NCBI GenBank assembly: GCA_036494545.1
Contig: DASXOB010000016.1
Span: 620,001 to 684,000, forward strand
Reading direction: 5' to 3'
Source of the DNA: JAICXG01 sp036494545
GTDB taxonomy: Bacteria; Verrucomicrobiota; Verrucomicrobiia; Chthoniobacterales; UBA10450
DNA length: 64,000 nt
Shown here: one piece after another, positions 44,274-53,985 of the stretch
How the letters are laid out: the number at the start of each line of letters is the position of its first letter
How positions within the stretch are numbered: the stretch's first letter is position 1
Notes under the pieces: model-generated
Database searches by the model: none
Seen by the model: the letters and a program-made list of their open reading frames with translations, nothing else
Told to the model about the DNA's origin: nothing
Position numbers and translations under genes: made by a program

Positions 44274-45911
44274 ATGGCAGCTAAACAATTACAATTTGAC
44301 GAGAATGCGCGACATGCGCTTCTCCGCGGCATCGAGAAACTCTCGAAGGCTGTGAAGGCGACGCTCGGACCGAGCGGCCGCAACGTGATCCTCGACAAGA
44401 AATTCGGCAGCCCGACCATCACCAAGGATGGCGTAACGGTGGCCAAGGAAATCGAGCTGGAGGATCCTTACGAAAACATGGGAGCTCAGCTGGTGCGCGA
44501 GGTCGCTTCCAAGACCTCGGACATCGCGGGTGACGGTACCACAACGGCGACCGTCCTCGCTGAATCCATCTACAAGGAAGGTCTGCGTAACGTGACTGCG
44601 GGCGCGAATCCTACTTCGCTCCAACGGGGGATTAACAAAGCCGTTGAAGCTATCGTCGCCGAGCTTGGCAAGATCTCGAAGAAGGTCAGCGATCGCAACG
44701 AGATTGCCCAGGTTGCAACGGTTTCAGCGAACTGGGATAAGACCATCGGTGAAATCATCGCCGACGCCATGGACAAGGTGGGTAAGGACGGCACCATTAC
44801 CGTCGAGGAAGCCCGTTCCATCGACACAACCCTCGAAGTCGTGGAAGGCATGCAGTTCGATAAGGGCTATCTCTCGCCCTACTTCGTGACTAACGCCGAA
44901 GCAATGGAAGCCGTGCTCGAGAATCCTTACATTCTCATCCACGAGAAGAAGATTTCGAGCCTGAAAGACATGCTTCCGCTGCTCGAGAAAGTTGCCAAAG
45001 CTGGTCGACCGCTTCTTATCATCGCGGAAGACGTTGAGGGCGAAGCGCTCGCTACTTTGGTCGTCAACAAGCTTCGCGGTACCCTGCAAGTCGCGGCGGT
45101 GAAAGCTCCGGGTTTTGGCGATCGTCGTAAGGCTATGCTGGAAGACCTCGCTGTTCTTACGGGTGGTCGTTGCATCACGGAAGATCTCGGTATCAAACTC
45201 GAGAACGTGAAGCTGGACGATCTCGGCCGCACAAAGCGTGTTACGATCGACAAGGAAAATACCACGATCGTGGAAGGCGAAGGCAAACAGGCCGACATTC
45301 AGGGTCGTGTGAGCCAGATCCGTCGTCAGATCGAAGAGACAACTTCCGACTACGATCGTGAGAAGCTTCAGGAGCGACTCGCGAAACTGGCCGGTGGCGT
45401 CGCCGTCATCAATGTCGGCGCAGCGACTGAGACTGAGATGAAGGAAAAGAAGGCTCGTGTCGAAGACGCATTGCACGCCACTCGCGCCGCGGTCGAGGAA
45501 GGCATTGTCCCGGGCGGCGGTGTCGCACTCATCCGTGCGCAAAAAGCGCTCGATAATCTAAAGCTCGATGGCGATGAAGCGGTCGGTGTGGCGATTATTC
45601 GCCGCGCGATCGAAGAGCCGCTCCGTACCCTGGCCGATAACGCTGGTCAGGAGGGTGCGCTCATCGTTCAGGAAGTGAAAAAGCGCAAGGGTAGTGAAGG
45701 CTACGACGTTGCCAGGGAGGAATACACCGACCTCGTGAAAGCGGGTATCGTCGATCCGACCAAGGTAACTCGCAGTGCTTTGCAGAACGCGGCCTCGATC
45801 AGTGGCCTGCTTCTCACCACCGAGGCAGTCATCACGGAAGCGCCTGAGAAGGAGAAAGCTCCGGCGATGCCTCCGGGCGGTATGGGTGGCATGGGCGGCA
45901 TGGATTACTAA
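44274..45911 (+). CDS. groEL: chaperonin GroEL
   Basis: The 545-residue Hsp60 starts MAAKQLQFDENARHALLRGI. It contains LGPSGRNVILDKKFGSPTITKDGVTVAKEIEL, GDGTTTATVLAESI, AVKAPGFGDRRKAMLEDLA, and AAVEEGIVPGGGVALIRA, and ends with the Gly-Met-rich tail GGMGGMGGMDY. All ATPase motifs are present. It is the last gene of the dnaK-groES-groEL run and is followed by a GC-rich hairpin terminator. Confidence 0.98.
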   Translation: MAAKQLQFDENARHALLRGIEKLSKAVKATLGPSGRNVILDKKFGSPTITKDGVTVAKEIELEDPYENMGAQLVREVASKTSDIAGDGTTTATVLAESIYKEGLRNVTAGANPTSLQRGINKAVEAIVAELGKISKKVSDRNEIAQVATVSANWDKTIGEIIADAMDKVGKDGTITVEEARSIDTTLEVVEGMQFDKGYLSPYFVTNAEAMEAVLENPYILIHEKKISSLKDMLPLLEKVAKAGRPLLIIAEDVEGEALATLVVNKLRGTLQVAAVKAPGFGDRRKAMLEDLAVLTGGRCITEDLGIKLENVKLDDLGRTKRVTIDKENTTIVEGEGKQADIQGRVSQIRRQIEETTSDYDREKLQERLAKLAGGVAVINVGAATETEMKEKKARVEDALHATRAAVEEGIVPGGGVALIRAQKALDNLKLDGDEAVGVAIIRRAIEEPLRTLADNAGQEGALIVQEVKKRKGSEGYDVAREEYTDLVKAGIVDPTKVTRSALQNAASISGLLLTTEAVITEAPEKEKAPAMPPGGMGGMGGMDY

Positions 45912-45948
45912 GTCGCCACAGTTACTCGCTAACTCTAACACTCAACAG

Positions 45949-45987
45949 CAGCCGGGCTTCGCAAGAGGCCCGGCTGTCTTGCTTTGG
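45949..45987 (+). terminator. hairpin terminator after groEL
   Basis: CAGCCGGGC (45949-45957) pairs perfectly with GCCCGGCTG (45968-45976) around a ten-base loop. A moderately T-rich tract TCTTGCTTTGG follows. It starts 37 bases after the groEL stop. Confidence 0.75.
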
Positions 45988-46137
45988 CAAGTGCCAGGTC
46001 TCTAAATCTCGTCGCGGCTCGAGTGCGCCAGGTTGGAGCTGATTATTTGTCGTTTCCTATAGAGCGGCTATCTTTTCTGCGGCGGTTGATCTCAGCGCTC
46101 CCGCGAATTCGCTCTTTCCAGACAAGAGCTTGCCCGA

Positions 46138-48762
46138 TTAAGGAATGTCGAAAACCTCCACCAGCCCGACACCGGTGGTCGCGTTTGCTCCCCGGACGAC
46201 CGCTGTGTATTCGCCCGCGGCGAGGGTCGCAAAAATCGCTGACTCCAGAGCATCGTTAGGTGCGAGATTGGCGGATGCGATGATGCCGCCTTGTGAGTCC
46301 TGCCAATTATCGTTGAAGGTCAGCAGGTCTCCGTTGCCGTTGTGCAGCTCGAGTGTGGGATCGGCCAGGGTTCCACTCACGCCCGAGTTGCCCAACGACG
46401 GACCGAGTGCGCGGACGATGACATTCGCCTGCCCCGATTCCTCCGACGAAACAATCAGGCCGCCGATAAGGACGTCATTGTCAGTGCCGACCTCGCCGCG
46501 CGTGCTGATGTTTCCAAACTGGGATGCCGGCGTGGCATCGAGATCATAGGCTTCCACCAAAGCCGTTCCGATGGTGTCATTTTTCCCGCGCACAATGGCG
46601 GTGTATTCGCCGGGATCGAGCGTGGCGACGATGGCGGACTCGCGATCATCGTTAGGCGGAATGCCCGTCATTTGGATCGCGCTTTCCTGCGTGTCGCGCC
46701 AATTGTCGTTTGAAGCGATGAGCCCTCCCGTGTGGTCATGCAATTCGAGCGTCGGATCCTGGAGCGCGCCCTCGACACCTTCAGCCGTGAGCGACGGCCC
46801 GATAGCGCGCAGGATCACATTTTTCGGAGTCGTTCCGGTAACGATAAAACCGCCAATGAGGACGTTATCACCTGTGCCGACGACCTCGCGGGTGGAGATA
46901 TTGAGTTGGCGCGAAGTATGAACAACCGAAGTCGGGTCGTTAGGCTCGGTTCCCGACAGAAATTCGGAGAGATTATCCTCGCCATCGCCATCGGCGTCGC
47001 CATCCGGACCGCCGAGCTGTGGATCATTGATCTGCGCCAGTGAGAGTCGCGAAGCCTGGAAGCTGGTGAAATCGACCTCCGGCGCAATCCCGACTCGGGT
47101 GATGAACGGGTCGGGATTCCCGGTCCGCGTGTCCACCCATACCGGCACGGCGGGCACATCGGGTTCGGTTGTTTCCGCGATCCCAAGATAATCTCCCAGC
47201 ATGTAACCCTGCGGAGTAAGGGGCGCGAGCGTCGCGTTGGTTGTCACGCTCGTTAGGCGAATGTTCGGTTGCCATGTAGCGCCGCCGTCGAATGATTGCG
47301 CGAGATAAAGATTGCAAAGCGTCGTGTTTCCTCCGCTGTCGCGTTGATCGTAAAAGGAAACGGTCAGCGTTTGTCCGTCGGGCGATGAGGAAATTGCGGC
47401 GTTGAAAACTCCGGTAGTCAGATTGTCGCTCGCGCCGATTGGCGTTGTCCAAGTGAGTCCGCCATCGGTCGATTTGGTAGAGAGGATGCGCGGCTGGGCG
47501 AGAGAATTGCGCGCCTGGTAAACGACATGGATCGCGCCGGTTGTGCGGTCGGTAGTGGCCGAGGGAAGGAAAACGCCGTTGCGGATGCTCGGCTGGTCGT
47601 AACGCGTCACGGTGGTGATTCGAATCGGCGCGCCGAAGCTCACACCGCCGTCATTTGAGAGGACAATGTCGATCTCCTCCGGTGCAGCGAGCGCGTCATC
47701 ACCGCCGAAACCACTATCCGCAAAATTCCAGTAGACGATCGCGACTTGTCCGTCAGGCAAGAACATCGGTTGCGAACCTTGCGCCTGGGTATCGGTATCA
47801 TGAATCGGCGCGGCCGCGCTCCAACTGACACCGTGATCGTCGCTGTAAGCGCGATAAATGGGCGAAGCGTCAGTCGTGCCAAACAGCGTCCATGTCACCA
47901 AGATTCGCCCAACAGTCGCGGTATTGTCGAAGGTGTTTACCGCCATCCACGGTTTGTCTGGAAAGTCGCTGTTGTCCGTCGGCTGAAAAACTACCGACGG
48001 AGCTGAGAACGTTGCTCCGCCATCGAGCGAACGGCTGACGACCACCGCTCCGGTCGTGAAATCACTGTTCGTCGCGTCTTCCGTGCAAAGGAAGATCCGT
48101 TCGCTCCGATCGATCCCGGCTACTGGATCGCTCGCACGAAAGTATGGTCCACCGGTAATCGTCGTTAGGTTTGGGATCAACGCTCTCGTCCAGGTGAGCC
48201 CACCGTCATGCGTCACGGCATAACCGCAATCGACCGCGCCGCCGTCGGCAAAGCGTCCTTCCTGAAATGTCGTTACCAGCGTTTCTGGGTCGACCGGCGA
48301 TCGCGCGATGTGGGGTTCGGCTTGGGCCCGCATGGTTGGCGGGAGCTGTGATGGATCATCGCCAAGGCGGAGATCAGGCGCAACGCGAAGGTCGAGCGTG
48401 ACTGGTGCGGTGGCGGCTTGCTCCTTCGTCACCGGATTCGGCGCCGGCATCACCAGATCACCGCGATCCAGTAGACTAATTGCACCCGTGGACAGACGTT
48501 CCAGCGGGACATTCCGTAGGGCAGCAGGCCAGTGACTGCGATCAATCGGGCCGTTCACGGCCGCGCCTGGGACTGGAGCAGCGACGGTCGTCAGGGCAAG
48601 AACTGGAGCGAGGAACAGAGGCGCAAAGCGACGAAGGAAGATTTTGTTCAATTCGCGGAAGTTTACCGCGGGCTCAGCCGCGCACAAGGACAGCAAATCC
48701 GACCATTCCGGACAACGCTCAGCAGCTGCTGGCGCATTGTCCCGATCGCAAGACTGGCGCAT
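46138..48762 (-). CDS. secreted BNR/sialidase-like protein with duplicated C-terminal domain
   Basis: The frame of 874 residues contains a signal peptide that begins only near residue 38 (NKIFLRRFAPLFLAPVLAL), so translation may start at the TTG at 48649-48651. The ATG at 48762 would leave 10 bases to the divergent uvrB start. Six Asp-box motifs (such as THDGGLTW, STDGGLTW, SFDGGATW) indicate a six-bladed sialidase/BNR propeller. An EF-hand-like linker follows (DGDADGDGEDNLSEFLSGTE). Two roughly 110-residue repeats come next, each with NISTR-x-VGT-DNVLIGG, AIGPSL or ALGPSL, DPTLELH, NDNW, ESAI-ATL-GEYTA and a final LVE. No enzyme-specific catalytic set is evident, so it may bind rather than cleave glycans. 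Three exact motif copies lie within. Confidence 0.82.
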   Translation of the reverse strand: MRQSCDRDNAPAAAERCPEWSDLLSLCAAEPAVNFRELNKIFLRRFAPLFLAPVLALTTVAAPVPGAAVNGPIDRSHWPAALRNVPLERLSTGAISLLDRGDLVMPAPNPVTKEQAATAPVTLDLRVAPDLRLGDDPSQLPPTMRAQAEPHIARSPVDPETLVTTFQEGRFADGGAVDCGYAVTHDGGLTWTRALIPNLTTITGGPYFRASDPVAGIDRSERIFLCTEDATNSDFTTGAVVVSRSLDGGATFSAPSVVFQPTDNSDFPDKPWMAVNTFDNTATVGRILVTWTLFGTTDASPIYRAYSDDHGVSWSAAAPIHDTDTQAQGSQPMFLPDGQVAIVYWNFADSGFGGDDALAAPEEIDIVLSNDGGVSFGAPIRITTVTRYDQPSIRNGVFLPSATTDRTTGAIHVVYQARNSLAQPRILSTKSTDGGLTWTTPIGASDNLTTGVFNAAISSSPDGQTLTVSFYDQRDSGGNTTLCNLYLAQSFDGGATWQPNIRLTSVTTNATLAPLTPQGYMLGDYLGIAETTEPDVPAVPVWVDTRTGNPDPFITRVGIAPEVDFTSFQASRLSLAQINDPQLGGPDGDADGDGEDNLSEFLSGTEPNDPTSVVHTSRQLNISTREVVGTGDNVLIGGFIVTGTTPKNVILRAIGPSLTAEGVEGALQDPTLELHDHTGGLIASNDNWRDTQESAIQMTGIPPNDDRESAIVATLDPGEYTAIVRGKNDTIGTALVEAYDLDATPASQFGNISTRGEVGTDNDVLIGGLIVSSEESGQANVIVRALGPSLGNSGVSGTLADPTLELHNGNGDLLTFNDNWQDSQGGIIASANLAPNDALESAIFATLAAGEYTAVVRGANATTGVGLVEVFDIP

Positions 48763-48772
48763 ATTGCATGGA

Positions 48773-50962
48773 ATGTCTTATCGGCTCCAATCCAACTACC
48801 GCCCGCGTGGCGACCAGGGACAGGCGATTGCCAAGCTGCTCAAATCGGTCAAAGCCGACAATCGCCACCAGACGCTTCTTGGCGTGACTGGCTCGGGTAA
48901 GACTTTCACGATCGCGAACGTCATCCGCGAGCTGGATCGACCAGCGCTCATCATTTCGCACAACAAGACTCTCGCCGCCCAACTTTACTCTGAGTTCAAG
49001 CAATTCTTCCCCCATAACGCGGTCGAGTATTTCGTTAGCTATTTCGATTATTACCAGCCCGAGGCCTACATCCCGCGTTCCGATACTTACATCGAGAAGG
49101 ATTCGTCGATTAATGAAGAGATCGAACGCCTGCGTCTCTCCGCCACCAGCGCGCTCCTTTCGCGGCGCGACACGATTGTCGTGGCGAGCGTTTCCTGCAT
49201 CTACGGCGTTACCTCGCCCGAGGACTATGAACGAATGCTTCTGACTGTGAAACGCGGACAACATATCTCACGCGAAGCAGTCCTGGGTCGGCTGGTCGAC
49301 ATGCTTTACGAGCGCAACGACATGAATTTCGCCAGAGGTAAGTTCCGCGTCCGCGGCGACGTGGTCGAGATTTATCCGGCCACCGCGGACGAGGAAGGGA
49401 TCCGCCTTGAGTTCTTTGGTGACGAGTTGGACGCGATCACGCGGTTTGATCCGCTAACCGGGCACACGCACGAGTCGTTAGGTGTGATGACTTTTTTTCC
49501 GGCGAAACAATTCGTCACGCCGGCTGACAAGCTAAATCGCGCGCTCATCACCATTCGCGCTGAGCTGGACGATCGCATCAGAGTGTTGGAGTCGCAGGGC
49601 AAATTGCTCGAGGCGCAGCGGCTGAAAATGCGAACGGAGTACGACCTCGAGATGTTGCAGGAGATGGGCTTCTGCAACGGGATCGAAAATTATTCGCGCC
49701 ATCTCTCGGGCCGGGCGCCCGGCTCCAAGCCTTTTACGTTGCTCGATTTTTTCCCTAAGGATTTCCTCCTCGTGGTCGACGAGTCGCACGCCACCATTCC
49801 GCAGATCGGCGGGATGTATGAAGGTGATCGTTCGCGTAAGACCGTGCTCGTCGAATATGGCTTCCGGCTTCCGAGCGCGCTCGACAATCGGCCGCTGAAT
49901 TTTCCCGAATTCATGGCCGCGACGAACCAAGTCGTCTATGTGAGCGCCACGCCGGCCGAATTCGAAATTCAAAACAGCATCGTTGGGAACAAAGCCTATT
50001 TTCCGCACAAGCGGTCGCGCATTGGCGAAGAAGAGTTGGTGCCGTTCGTCCTTCCTGGCAAAGCGCCCGTGACAGTAAGTCGCACCGACCAGTCTCCTGG
50101 AGATTTCGACGTTCAAACTCCGGGTGCGCCGCTGGTTGTAGAACAGATTATTCGCCCGACAGGTTTGCTCGACCCGAAGATCACCCTGAAGCCGCTCAAG
50201 AACCAGATCGATGACACGATCGAACTTTGCCGTCAACGGGTGGAAGTGCAGGAGCGAGTCCTTGTAACTACCCTAACGAAAAGAACCGCAGAGGATCTGG
50301 CCGATTATTTGCGCGACGTCGGCCTGAAGGTCCGCTACCTGCACAGCGACATCGATACCATCGAGCGCGTCGAAATTCTGCGTGGGCTGCGAGCGGCTGA
50401 CTTCGACATCCTTGTAGGGATTAACCTGCTCCGAGAAGGCCTCGATTTGCCGGAAGTCTCCTTAGTCTGTATTCTCGACGCGGATAAGGAAGGCTTTCTC
50501 CGCAGCCAGACTTCGCTTATCCAAACCGCCGGCCGCGCCGCGCGCCACATCAATGGCGAAGTTGTTCTCTTCGCCGACACCGTAACCCAGAGCATGCAGG
50601 CATTGATTTCGATCTCTGACTACCGCCGTACCAGGCAAATGGAATACAACGAAAAGCATGGCATCACCCCGCAAACCGTTCGCCGTGCCGTTCAGGAAAG
50701 CCTTCACACCATTCTACGCGGTCGTGAAATTGCGGCATCAGTTATTCAAGAGGCCGGAGGCGATTTTAGCCTGACGGAGTTACTTCGCGAGCTCGAAGAA
50801 GAGATGCACCAAGCCTCCACTAACTTGGAGTTCGAACGCGCGGCGCTTCTGCGCGATCAGATCATGGAAGTAAAGAGCGGGACGGGGCTGACCAGGATAG
50901 AACCAAAGCGCAGGCCAACTAAATATACTCGTGGGTCCGGGCGCCGTCGTTCGCGCGTTTAA
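48773..50962 (+). CDS. uvrB: excinuclease ABC subunit B
   Basis: UvrB loads onto damaged DNA with UvrA and recruits UvrC in nucleotide excision repair. The ATG at 48773 (MSYRLQSNYRPRGDQGQAIA) matches the family start; the frame also extends upstream. It shows Walker A GVTGSGKTFT, the beta-hairpin region VSYFDYYQPEAYIPRSDTYIEKD, helicase motifs DESHATIPQIGGMY, VGINLLREGLDLPEV and QTAGRAARH, and a C-terminal UVR domain (ASTNLEFERAALLRDQI). At 729 residues, C-terminal length is slightly above usual, with a basic RRRSRV tail. No SOS-box-like site is evident to me in the very short upstream gap. Confidence 0.97.
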   Translation: MSYRLQSNYRPRGDQGQAIAKLLKSVKADNRHQTLLGVTGSGKTFTIANVIRELDRPALIISHNKTLAAQLYSEFKQFFPHNAVEYFVSYFDYYQPEAYIPRSDTYIEKDSSINEEIERLRLSATSALLSRRDTIVVASVSCIYGVTSPEDYERMLLTVKRGQHISREAVLGRLVDMLYERNDMNFARGKFRVRGDVVEIYPATADEEGIRLEFFGDELDAITRFDPLTGHTHESLGVMTFFPAKQFVTPADKLNRALITIRAELDDRIRVLESQGKLLEAQRLKMRTEYDLEMLQEMGFCNGIENYSRHLSGRAPGSKPFTLLDFFPKDFLLVVDESHATIPQIGGMYEGDRSRKTVLVEYGFRLPSALDNRPLNFPEFMAATNQVVYVSATPAEFEIQNSIVGNKAYFPHKRSRIGEEELVPFVLPGKAPVTVSRTDQSPGDFDVQTPGAPLVVEQIIRPTGLLDPKITLKPLKNQIDDTIELCRQRVEVQERVLVTTLTKRTAEDLADYLRDVGLKVRYLHSDIDTIERVEILRGLRAADFDILVGINLLREGLDLPEVSLVCILDADKEGFLRSQTSLIQTAGRAARHINGEVVLFADTVTQSMQALISISDYRRTRQMEYNEKHGITPQTVRRAVQESLHTILRGREIAASVIQEAGGDFSLTELLRELEEEMHQASTNLEFERAALLRDQIMEVKSGTGLTRIEPKRRPTKYTRGSGRRRSRV

Positions 50963-51843
50963 CCATCATCAGGCGAGTAAGCGCCATCCTTCACTTACTT
51001 GACTCATTGGTTCACCAACTCGTCAGGTCAAATCGTCAATTTGCCTGGAGTCTACGAAAGGTTGAAAGATATCCAGTGGCGCTCATTCTTTCACGCGCGA
51101 ATGAAAATAGACATTCCCTCCTTCTGTATAAATGAAGGAGTCGGCATTTAGGAGGATGATCGTTCCACGATAATGATCTTCATTCGCGTTGGCCTTTTCG
51201 TAGGCTGCTTTGGCTGCGTCAACGTCCTGCTTGTCGCTACCCAGAGCGAAGCATGTCATGTCGAAAGGAATAGATGCAGTCAGCGCAACTGGTGTCTTCG
51301 TAAAACTAGATAATGAGAATGACTAAGCCTACATGGCCAATCTCTTAGTGTACAGGCATCTTAGAGTGACGCGTGTCCGGTTCCTGCACCTCGGGCAAAC
51401 GGCTTGGCCCTGACGGCAGCGTGTTGTAACCAGGCTTCTGCGAAACTTGAGTTCGAGCTGTCGTTCGCTTGCGTGATCGAATCAGGGAAGTGCGAGGGTC
51501 TTGAGCCTGACAGAGGCAGAATCGCTGCGCGATCGGGCCTATCCCATCGCTCACGGCTAGCGATCGTCAGAGGCGGCGGCTAAGTCAACGAAGATGTGAC
51601 TTCCCCGCGCCTTGCGTTTGCCTCACGATAGAGTGGCTTGATTCATTCCACAAAATGACAGCTTGATTAAGTTGGAGTCTGCGAAGGGTGCATTGAATCT
51701 GAAGCCGGCCAACCCGGGAGACTACAAACAACCTGGATGGGCGAAGCGCAAGAGTGTTTGTACGAAAGCGTGTAACGGACTGTCCGCAACGGCGTCTATG
51801 GTAGATACGAGGTGAAGTTTTGCCTCGCTGAAGAAAGGAATAA
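50963..51843. other. 881-base gene-poor region
   Basis: Between uvrB and the small secreted protein gene I find only one plausible short reading frame (51083-51259, minus). A 69-codon frame at 51345-51554 has arbitrary-looking composition, and I do not accept it. No tRNA, structured RNA or inverted repeat with a convincing T-tract was seen. A GAAAGGA ribosome site at the right edge serves the next gene. Confidence 0.6.
51083..51259 (-). CDS. possible 58-residue ORF or decayed gene fragment
   Basis: Read on the minus strand from ATG 51257-51259 to TGA, the peptide looks protein-like: SDKQDVDAAKAAYEKANANE, then YRGTIILLNADSFIYTEGG, ending FHSRVKE. The frame stays open about 23 codons further upstream to a TAG without a good start codon or ribosome site. 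This suggests the remains of a longer secreted or cytoplasmic protein rather than an intact gene. I do not recognise the family. Confidence 0.35.
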   Translation of the reverse strand: MTCFALGSDKQDVDAAKAAYEKANANEDHYRGTIILLNADSFIYTEGGNVYFHSRVKE

Positions 51844-52260
51844 ATGAAAATTCATCGACTTGCACTCATTGTCTGGAGCGCGCTTAGCCTCTTTACGCCC
51901 GGCGCTCTCTATGCTCAGGCGAATAGCGCGGCGCCGGTCACGACCGGCGCAGCCGCACCGATATCGTTGCCACAAATTGCGCAGCACGGTTGGGGTTATC
52001 TTCTCGACCGGGTCGGTAAAGACCTTGGCTTAACTAGCAGTGAAAAAAGCAGCATACAACCAATCGTGGCCCAAACGCGTTCGCAAATCAGTGCGATACA
52101 CCAGCAAGCGCAGGTTCAAATCAAGGCGGATGTAGAAGCTGCCCTGGCGCAAATTCGACCTTTGCTGACGTCAGCTCAGCAGACGAAACTGGACGCCATT
52201 GTCAAGGCATACGAAGACCTGCAGGCGGCAGAGCAGGAGTTAGACACGGCGCTGCAGTGA
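51844..52260 (+). CDS. small secreted helical protein
   Basis: The 138-residue protein has a signal peptide (MKIHRLALIVWSALSLF to ALYAQA), then about 100 residues of two helical stretches. The first is LGLTSSEKSSIQPIVAQTR and the second LLTSAQQTKLDAIVKAYEDL. The LTxxQ-x3-L pattern repeated twice resembles the LTxxQ proteins of the Spy/CpxP type, which are periplasmic chaperones or stress sensors, but similarity is weak. A clear GAAAGGA lies just before the ATG. It stands alone, convergent with the PhoD-like gene 25 bases downstream. Confidence 0.75.
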   Translation: MKIHRLALIVWSALSLFTPGALYAQANSAAPVTTGAAAPISLPQIAQHGWGYLLDRVGKDLGLTSSEKSSIQPIVAQTRSQISAIHQQAQVQIKADVEAALAQIRPLLTSAQQTKLDAIVKAYEDLQAAEQELDTALQ

Positions 52261-52285
52261 CCTCCTGCTAAATGGGCCAGCTGGC

Positions 52286-53920
52286 TTAAGGTGGCGCTCG
52301 GACCGTTAGTTTCGCGCTATTACTTGTAATGCTTCCTCCGGGATTACTTACGATAGCGGAAAAAAGAGATCCATTATCCGTTATAACCGCCGGAGGAGTC
52401 GTGTAAATGTTACTTGTCGCTCCGTCGATCGGCGTGCCGTTCTTATTCCACTGATAGCTAAGAGGCGGAGCGCCGGTCGCGAGCGTTCGAAAGGTGGCGG
52501 ACTGCCCGACATATGCCTTTTGATTAGTTGGTTGTTTCTTGATTAGCGGAGGCGGCGGCGGTGTGGGAGTGGGCGTGGGTGTTGGCAACGAATCGCTCAC
52601 AGTATAGGAAAGCCGAATGGTGCCAAACTCGTCCACCGTTTGCAGAAGGAGGCGGTCGGGGTTTTCCATGATGCTGACGAGACCGAAGCCGGAACAGGTT
52701 TCGTCATAGTAGCCTTCGCTCCATCGTCCGTTGGCAGCGGTCGCACAATTCATCGGCACCTTGGTAGAGTTAGGTTGTGGGATACACATCTCAGGAAAAC
52801 CGGCAGCGGTCCCATTATCAATGGCGGCGAGGTGCAAGTCCCCGGAGATAAAGACAACGCCCGAGATCTGGTTGGTGAGGATGAAATTCTTTAAGGCATT
52901 CCATTCCGTCTGATAACCGCCCCAGCCGTCGGGTACTTTGGTGCTGGGGTTGGTGACGACGGAGCTGAAGATAACCTTCCATTTGGCGGTAGAGCCGAGG
53001 AGGCCACCCTCCAGCCATTGTAGTTGGCCGGTCGCGCCCAGATTGTTGCCATCCAGCATGCTTTTGTTGGCGTCATCCGGATCAAACTCAGGGTCACGCT
53101 GGCTGCGACAGTCGAGAACAAACCCATCCATTTGGGCATAGCTGAACTTTTGCCAGATACCGGGAGTAACAGAAGGCAACGGATAAGTAGGCACATACTC
53201 TTGGAACGCCTGCTGGGTCAGAGCCCACCCGGAATACGTTCGATCACAATTGTTAAGTCCAGCGTCGTGATCATCCCATTGGTGAATCATACCCATCTTC
53301 TGCAAGATGAGAGGAACAAACCCGCTCATATGCAGCGTAGCCGGGTCATAAAGATCCTTGAACATGCTTCGTTTGGTATCGAGCTTTGAGGGATTGCGAT
53401 GGTCAAAGTCACCACCGATGAAAACGAAGGCAGGGTTTGTTGCTGCGGCGTTCGTAAAAGTCTGCACATCCCGGTCCAAGTCTCGCACCGTGACAAAATC
53501 GCTTAGGACAAGAAACTGGAAAGTCCGCGAAGCGCCACTGGGTGCGAAAGTGGCAAAAGAGGGATACGGCGGCTGGGATAGCTGGGCCACGCCGTCGACC
53601 ATCACATTGAGATAAACGGTGCTTTCGGCTGAAAGGTCACTTAGAGGTATGATTGCGGTATAATCGCTGCTCCCGCTGGTTGTGACAGTAGTAGAAAGGG
53701 AATAAGTGCCGAGATTTGGATCCGTGCCGTATTCCAAGGTTACATCTGCCGCCTGGCTCGTGCGGACGAAAACTTTTGCGCCAGTATCCGTCACTCCGCC
53801 GACCACCGGTCCATGGGTCAGGACTTGAGCGCGTGCCGAATTGGCCGTGACGGTCACTAAAGCCATTGCCACAGCTAACGACCCGGCTGCCCACCGGCAT
53901 GATTGCCAGATTGATCTCAC
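52286..53920 (-). CDS. secreted PhoD-like metallophosphatase with Ig-like tail, copy 1
   Basis: The 544-residue protein has a signal peptide ending NSARAQ and an N-terminal FN3-like domain (about 32-125). A PhoD-like metallophosphatase domain follows with FIGGDFDH, HQWDDHDAG, VLDCRSQRDP and VFISGDLHLAAIDNG as metal/active-site blocks. A (TP)n-Pro linker and a C-terminal Ig-like domain follow (QPTNQKAYVGQSATF, PPLSYQWNKNGTPIDGA, SNSAKLTV). PhoD-type enzymes hydrolyse phosphate mono- and diesters outside the cell. It is a tandem paralog of the next gene, 65 bases away. I saw no PHO box in its short leader. Phosphatase activity on nucleotides, phospholipids or teichoic acids cannot be distinguished. 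Confidence 0.85.
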   Translation of the reverse strand: MRSIWQSCRWAAGSLAVAMALVTVTANSARAQVLTHGPVVGGVTDTGAKVFVRTSQAADVTLEYGTDPNLGTYSLSTTVTTSGSSDYTAIIPLSDLSAESTVYLNVMVDGVAQLSQPPYPSFATFAPSGASRTFQFLVLSDFVTVRDLDRDVQTFTNAAATNPAFVFIGGDFDHRNPSKLDTKRSMFKDLYDPATLHMSGFVPLILQKMGMIHQWDDHDAGLNNCDRTYSGWALTQQAFQEYVPTYPLPSVTPGIWQKFSYAQMDGFVLDCRSQRDPEFDPDDANKSMLDGNNLGATGQLQWLEGGLLGSTAKWKVIFSSVVTNPSTKVPDGWGGYQTEWNALKNFILTNQISGVVFISGDLHLAAIDNGTAAGFPEMCIPQPNSTKVPMNCATAANGRWSEGYYDETCSGFGLVSIMENPDRLLLQTVDEFGTIRLSYTVSDSLPTPTPTPTPPPPPLIKKQPTNQKAYVGQSATFRTLATGAPPLSYQWNKNGTPIDGATSNIYTTPPAVITDNGSLFSAIVSNPGGSITSNSAKLTVRAPP

Positions 53921-53985
53921 GATGGCAAATCTTTACAGTATTTGGGCAGAATACTCCTATGTCTAAACGAGCCTTGCCTGTCGCG

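Noticed and set aside
51345..51554. 69-codon open frame in the gene-poor region
   Set aside because: Composition is arbitrary (many Arg, Gln, Ser, Pro), there is no ribosome site and no family resemblance.
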